In this document: positions 58,314 through 64,000 of the stretch, in pieces
Layout of the letters: every line of letters starts with the position of its first letter
How positions within the stretch are numbered: the stretch's first letter is position 1
Origin: Sisyra terminalis
Taxonomy: Eukaryota; Arthropoda; Insecta; Neuroptera; Sisyridae
Length of the DNA: 64,000 nucleotides
NCBI GenBank assembly: GCA_958496175.1
Contig: OY292280.1
Coordinates: forward strand, 2,666,001 to 2,730,000
Direction of reading: 5' to 3'
Notes under the pieces: model-generated
Database searches by the model: none
Told to the model about the DNA's origin: nothing
Seen by the model: the letters and a program-made list of their open reading frames with translations, nothing else
Position numbers and translations under genes: made by a program

Positions 58314-59308
58314 CACTTTTTATTGGGATTACTCTGAATAAGTGCTAAATTTAGGACTTACCAAAACGCTTAGGTACCTCCAAAAATTTGGGTGTCATTT
58401 TGAAAGTATTCAAATAATTTATAAAATAAAGACATGCGCGATCTTAAAATATACAAACTACACCAATTTGAATACAAGAAATTATTTAAATTTGGTGTTT
58501 CCAGGAGTCAATTTTTTAGGAGATATTTAAATAGAATCAGGTTGTTGATTCTAGTTTAGAGAGACTCCTGTAATAATTCAAAGTTTCTGGCCAAACATCT
58601 GAAGTCTACGTTAGATTAAGCACTGGTTTTTACCGTTGGTACATTTTTTTTGTAGGGTCCATATTTTTGGAATCTCCAATTAGCCATTGAAAAATGTTTG
58701 TGCATCTATTAATATTTCAATATCAAATAAGTACGGAAGCAGCAAAAGTAGTGTTTTTAATCTTCTTCAATTTTGGCTTCAAATTCTTCAAAATTGACCA
58801 GAATTGGTTGTTAGACTTTGGAACATTCCAGTAAAGAAAACTATTGAAACTTTCTAGAGATCTAAAAGACCTTTTATAAAGATAAGCACTTTTTATCGGG
58901 GTTACTCTGGATAAGTGCTGAATTAAGTACTTATAAAAACGATTAGGTACCTCCAAAAATTTATCACTTTTAAGGTATTCAAATATTTAATAGAATTTAG
59001 GTAAGCGCGACCTTTTGATATACGAATTAAAACAAATAGAATATAAGAAATGATTCAAATCCGGTGTTTCCAGGATTAAATTTTTTTGGGAATATTTGAA
59101 TAAAATCAAGTTTTAAATTTCAATTTAGGAGAATTCCGGTAATATTTCATAAGTTATGATTAAATCTTTATAATATATGTTAGATTGAGCAATAGTTCTT
59201 TGTCATTGGTCCTTTTTTTATAGAAGGATCTACAAAAATCGGGGCTCAAAAGTCCATATTTTTGGAATCACCAATCTACCTTTGGTAGATATATTTTAGT
59301 GCATCAAT
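58314..59308. repeat. Tandem pair including the right arm of the large inverted repeat
   Basis: TAGGTACCTCCAAAAATTT at 58371 and 58944 (573-bp shift) marks two direct copies. The second (58819-59308) is inverted relative to 55811-56298, and the first is more diverged. Confidence 0.75.
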
Positions 59309-59319
59309 TAGTGCATCAA

Positions 59320-60100
59320 CTGAAGCAGCAAAAGACGCTTTTTGAAGTAGAACTAAATTTGGATGATGGTTCTCGAGAAAAGTGGGCATTTGCTTTAATA
59401 AAATCGGGAAAATTCTTAGGAAATAAAAGTTGAAATTTCTATGGATTTAAAAATATCTGTTTTTCTTTTGGAAGATCAAAATAGTACCAAAAACATCTTA
59501 ATTTTTTTTAATGAAAAGTAATTCCTATGAAAAGTGCTTCTTTCATTGATCTAAAAGAACTCTAGGATGCGATACAAATTGTAAAGCCAAGGAATTAAAA
59601 TTTAACTATCGTTAAAGTTCAAATTCATTGAAGGATAGCCACCATAACTATTACATCATTTGCTTGAACTTTGATTGTCGCTGATAGATGGCGCTTAGAT
59701 ACAAATTTTTTGTATGTAATAATTTTCTAGAACTAAACCAATTGCGCAATTCTAACCAAGAGTTGCACAAAATGTAATTAAGATCATTATGCACGTGTTT
59801 TAAAATTTAAAACAATTGAAGTTCAACAGTGCTAGATTTTATTCAAAATTTCTCAAAAAATCATAATTTTTTCTTAAATTTACTGACATCTAAGAGATAT
59901 AGACACTTACTTATGATGTCGCCCTTATTTTAATAAGATCCCAGAACAGCTTCTTTTACTTCACATCAGAGTATAGTTCAACCTTTCGGGAATTAACCAA
60001 AAATTGAATTTTTTAATCTTTATGAATCTTATGATTTCTAAAAATCCTTTATGAAGATATAAATAAATTTGTCAACAAGTAAAATATTTATAAAATTGAT
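59320..60100. other. AT-rich non-coding DNA
   Basis: Nothing recognised. Confidence 0.6.
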
Positions 60101-60102
60101 CA

Positions 60103-60270
60103 AAGCCAATTGGTGAACAAATGGTCAAGGTAACCACTTCGAAACATGCATGTGATAGTTTCGCATTTTGTAATTACAAAATTTTTAATATTATTTATTT
60201 GGCAGGTGTTTTTAACGGATTTTAAAAGAAAATGATTAACTGATTTTGATAAAGTACCGGTAGATAATCG
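60103..60270 (+). mobile_element. tRNA-derived SINE, heavily decayed
   Basis: TTGGTGAACAAATGGTCAAGG at the left end and ACCGGTAGATAATCG at the right end match the family; the middle is scrambled. Confidence 0.5.
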
Positions 60271-60279
60271 TGAAAAAAG

Positions 60280-62090
60280 TTATCAAACCTGCATAGTATA
60301 AAAAAATTATGTTCTTTTATTGGGCGCCATTTTTGAAAATATTTAAACAAATAAATTATTTTAAGCTTGTTTTTCTTAGTCTTATGTTTTTAATAAAATC
60401 AATAAGTTTGATTCTTTGCTCGCTTCGCTCAACTCATTAAATATTGGCCAATCGAAATTATTTTCGTTATGTTCAATTTTGACTGGTTATTTACTCTAGA
60501 GTTTATCAAAAAATTGTTAACCGAGATAATTTTTTTTTGATTACTTTATTTTGGCCCTATTTGCTAAACAATCTTTGGAATCCATACAAATACCACTGTT
60601 TCCATTAAAAATTATGCAAAATTTTTACTTTAAACTATCAATGTAAATTTTGACTTTTCGAAGGCTATTTGTTCCACAATTACACGTGCACACCAAATTG
60701 TACAACCTAACCTCACTTAGCGTAGGTCAGTTGAATTATTTCAATGCAAATAATTGTGAATTAATTCGGCAATGAATTCAGGTCACTTTTCCAAAATTTA
60801 TTCAATCAAAAATACAAGTCATTCCTTTTTCAAACAATAGTTTAATTGATATACTATATTGGTCCTGTAAAAAAAAAAAAAAAAAAAAAACAGCATCGAT
60901 AAACAAGAGAAAATCACAAATTGTTTACGAATCAAAACACTGTCGATTAAATTAACTTTTTTGTGTTGAAAAAATTCTTTTTTAATGGTAATTATTGAAT
61001 AGTGAATTCTTTGGTTAAAATGGCGCCTTTCAATTAATTTGTATTTTTTTCATCCCTTCAAAAGCTTTACAATTTAGTCACACCTAAAAAAAACGTGTAT
61101 ATATATATATATAATCCCACGTGGCTCGTATAAGAATGCAACCCCTATAGAAATAGTGGATCGTGCATCACTTACGATATTCGTTTTCAATCGAACATAT
61201 TTAAGGGTGCAAAAAATTGTTAGGGTGGTGCCAATAATCGTGTCTAGGTATTGGTTAATGCTATAGGTAAATATAGAGGGTTGAATGGAAAATATGAAAA
61301 AATTATATGCTTAAAATGAATAGGGACCAAAGAAAAAAAAGTAGATAATTTCTCTACCCCATTGCACGTGAGTGCTATGTGTTAAGGGAGTTACTGTGAG
61401 GGGTGTTTTTTTTTCTTATGTAATTTTTCCTTGTTCATAAATGACGAATCAAACGATGTGTATAACATTTTTTTAAGGGTATTATTGATTTATTTTATAG
61501 GGTTGGAGGGTAGTTTTTTTTATATAGAATTTTACAGGATATAAATTAAATGATTTCTTTTTTTAATGCAAATTAAATGAATAATTCACTTGGAAAAAAA
61601 ATTGAGGATTTTTTTCGGGAGGTTTTTGTGAAAAAAGTATTTAGGGGTGGTTTTTGGTTTTTTCTTTGTTTTTTTTTTTTTTTTTTAAACGAGAAATTAA
61701 ATATAGGAGGTTTTTGTTAAGGTTTTTTTTCAATATATTTTTAACCATGAAGGCCAGTTCTCGATGATTGGAGTTTAAAAACCCGGCAAGGTTAAAAAAA
61801 TATGTTCAAAAGCGCAACCCCAACAAATATATCGCGGATTTTTGACATTTTCAAAGAAATGGCGGAGGATTTTTTTTTTTTGGGTGGGAAAAAGTGGGGA
61901 AAATTGATTGGGAAAATTAAATTGATTTTTATGGACACGTGGTATGGATGAGATGATTTTCTGGGAAAATTTTGTGGGGGAGTGAGAGCGCGGATATGAT
62001 TGGTATAATTTAGTCTTTTATTAAAATTGTTGGATGAAATTAAAATGAGATATTTGCGCAAATATAAATGCAACTCGAAAGTGGTGATGC
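60280..62090. other. AT-rich non-coding DNA with homopolymers and (TA)n
   Basis: A poly-A run of about 22 lies at 60869-60890, (TA)n at about 61098-61113, and poly-T near 61670-61687. No gene. Confidence 0.6.
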
Positions 62091-62820
62091 ACTGCTAGGA
62101 TCCCACTTGCACGAGAGTGCAAGCACTATGGGGAAAATTTTCGTACGCCATTGGTCGAGTGGGAGCGATTATATGATTTTGTGGTGAATGTACACGTTGT
62201 ATCTTTGTTTTGGATGGGAATATGAAAAGTTTTTTTGTCATACAACTGAATTTTTGTATGCAGTTTTCGATGCACTTGGCAAATATGAGAAGGACAGCGC
62301 CATCTGTCGTCTTTGTTCAATGTTACTCAGCGCATGGGGACCGCGGATTTAAGTGGACAGAAATCGCAGTACTGAAAAATCCGTGGAACTTCTAACAGAT
62401 TTTTAAATGTGATTAGTGCGCTTAACGATATTTTCGCGAAAAAACCAAACTGTTTTCCTCCATTTTCATCCAAAATGGCCTCAACCTGTCCCGGCCATAA
62501 TCCCACCCGGTACTCACCTCTCGCCCCATATCTCACAACAACATCCCCGCTTCATTTTGAGCGCTCACCATCCGAATTTGTATAAAATTTGCCACACTGG
62601 GAACAATTTCGACCCTAAAAAAAAATCAAAAAATCCCGCGCTCAACCACCACCTCCCACTCCCAAGCTACCAACCCCCAAAAAAAAAAATGTGAAAAAAG
62701 TGACAAAAACTGCCAAGTAGTGAGATTCAGTGCCATAAACCTCAAACCATGCAGCTTTAATTTACCAATTATTTATGGTAATATTTCGGGTGAGCCCAAC
62801 ACAATCCAGGTTACCCCAGG
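62091..62820. other. GC-richer island near the right end
   Basis: Mixed composition. On the minus strand GGGGCGAGAG|GTGAGTACC at about 62514 looks like a donor, and on the plus strand there are frames without supportable products. Possibly a regulatory island or the edge of an exon. Confidence 0.3.
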
Positions 62821-63124
62821 TCGTTGCAATCCTCATCACATAATTGCCAGAGATAAAAGCGATGCAAAAAGTGCACACATAAAATAAAGATAACAATGCA
62901 AAAAAATCTGAGCAGAAAAAACGTGTTTTACAATATCATATTCAAGATTCTTTTTCGCTTTTTTTTTTTTGCGAAGAGAAACGAACGCATTGAGGGGAGT
63001 CGGGACAACAAAGACGGGATTTCAGAAAGTGCCGCAAAAAGCAAAACTCAATTTAAAGAGTTTAACGTTTTATGACTCAACATACTAAAAATACTCTTTA
63101 ACACTTCGAACAATTACGAAATTA

Positions 63125-64000
63125 ACCACCATTTTCACATTTACACCTCCATTTCAATTTGCCGCCAAAATCAAAAGCTATTTTAGTTACCCCAATTGGT
63201 CCCTTTTTTCTCGTTGCTTCCCTAAATTTAATATTGATCAACGTAAAATAAACTTTCTTCGTTAAAACGGTAAAATAAATTTCATTGTTGCCAATTTTTC
63301 GAATAAAATAATAATATCTGATCGTCTTTACAATGACACCCTACACGATTATTTAAACTACTTATATTTCTCTATTTTCATATACAATCTCTTTTATACT
63401 TCAATTCTAATTTGGCGCCAAAATTATAAGTTATTTTTGCCATCTCATCCAAATAACTCTAAATAATAAGCCTCTTTTTTCCAATTTTCTGTGGCCTTAT
63501 TAAATAAAATTCTTAACAACACAAAAATTGACTTCTGTACTGAATTACCTTAACTATAACTATATATCATTTTAAATTACAGTAAATTTCATTGTTACAT
63601 ATTTCTCAAATAAAAAAAATTAATTTTCCGATCATCTCTCTAATGATACCCCACACGATTATTAAGATTATTTATACTTCTCTAATCTTCACATATATAT
63701 AACCCCAAAAAGTCTTGTTTTCCCCAATTTCTCGCGATCTTTTTACATTGCTTCATTAAATTAAATTTTCATCATGGCAAAATGGAAATTTTGTACCATT
63801 TTCTTTATTAAAACTGTATAACCTTTATAATGAAAGTAATTTTTCGATTAAAAATGGTTATATAATAATATTTCTCTATAATCATATATAATCTATTATA
63901 TTCTTCCATTTCAATTTGCCGCCAAAATCATAAGCTATTTTAGTTTACACCGTTCGAATAACCCAAAACAATAAGTCCCTTTTATCGCGATTTTTTGTAG
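63125..64000 (+). repeat. Tandem array of diverged units of roughly 250-315 bp, cut by the window edge
   Basis: CAATTTGCCGCCAAAATCA(A/T)AAGCTATTTTAG lies at about 63157 and 63914, with TAATTTGGCGCCAAAATTATAAG at about 63409. TGA(C/T)ACCC(T/C)ACACGATTATT is at about 63333 and 63645. At least three partial units are visible. Confidence 0.7.

Overview
The window looks like animal, most probably insect, nuclear DNA. It is strongly AT-rich, with homopolymer runs, simple repeats, tRNA-derived SINEs, small inverted-repeat transposons and locally duplicated spacer DNA. The one convincing gene has GT-AG introns of about 58-63 bp beside a 503-bp intron. There are no operons, ribosome-binding sites or dense open frames. 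Species cannot be determined from the sequence alone.

The only gene I can support is on the + strand between about 43.48 and 46.24 kb. Four exons (43483-44425, 44484-45078, 45582-46003, 46063-46240) keep one reading frame across good splice sites. They encode a long low-complexity protein rich in Q, N, S, G and A, with polyglutamine, polyglycine, proline/serine-rich and alanine/leucine-rich parts and three sumoylation-type FKTE/LKTE/FKME motifs. This is the usual look of the regulatory half of a developmental transcription factor. Neither the initiator ATG nor a DNA-binding domain lies in the visible exons, so the gene probably extends both ways through large introns. A C2H2 zinc-finger factor, possibly datilografo/rotund-like, is my best guess but is unproven.

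The other roughly 61 kb holds no gene I can prove. From 1 to 43.4 kb it alternates between mobile-element remnants and slightly GC-richer islands (about 1.2-2.4, 10.2-10.9, 15.2-15.9, 18.8-19.4, 34.7-36.5 and 39.2-41 kb) that could be alternative promoters, 5' exons or enhancers. Mobile elements include at least 15 copies of a tRNA-Ser/Leu-like SINE, three copies of a TIR transposon (3.9, 13.6, 16.7 kb), a MITE with a perfect 9-bp target duplication (9.64 kb), foldback elements at 11.5, 19.4-20.6 and 27.3 kb, and other MITEs at 11.9 and 14.6 kb. Downstream (46.2-64 kb) the pattern is the same, with tandem duplications at 53.0 and 63.1 kb and a large inverted repeat at 55.8/58.8 kb.

Two themes run through the spacer DNA. 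First, many stretches are two-to-four-fold tandem duplications of 150-520 bp. Second, a short stem-loop motif, CTGAAGAAG - hairpin - CGAAACGTT or CGAAATAT, recurs at a dozen or more places in several of these repeats. It resembles a degenerate hammerhead-ribozyme core. I also found two tiny ATG-initiated exon candidates with strong donor sites, at 36461-36498 (+) and 54423-54456 (-). Coordinates of diverged repeats are approximate, because everything was read by eye.
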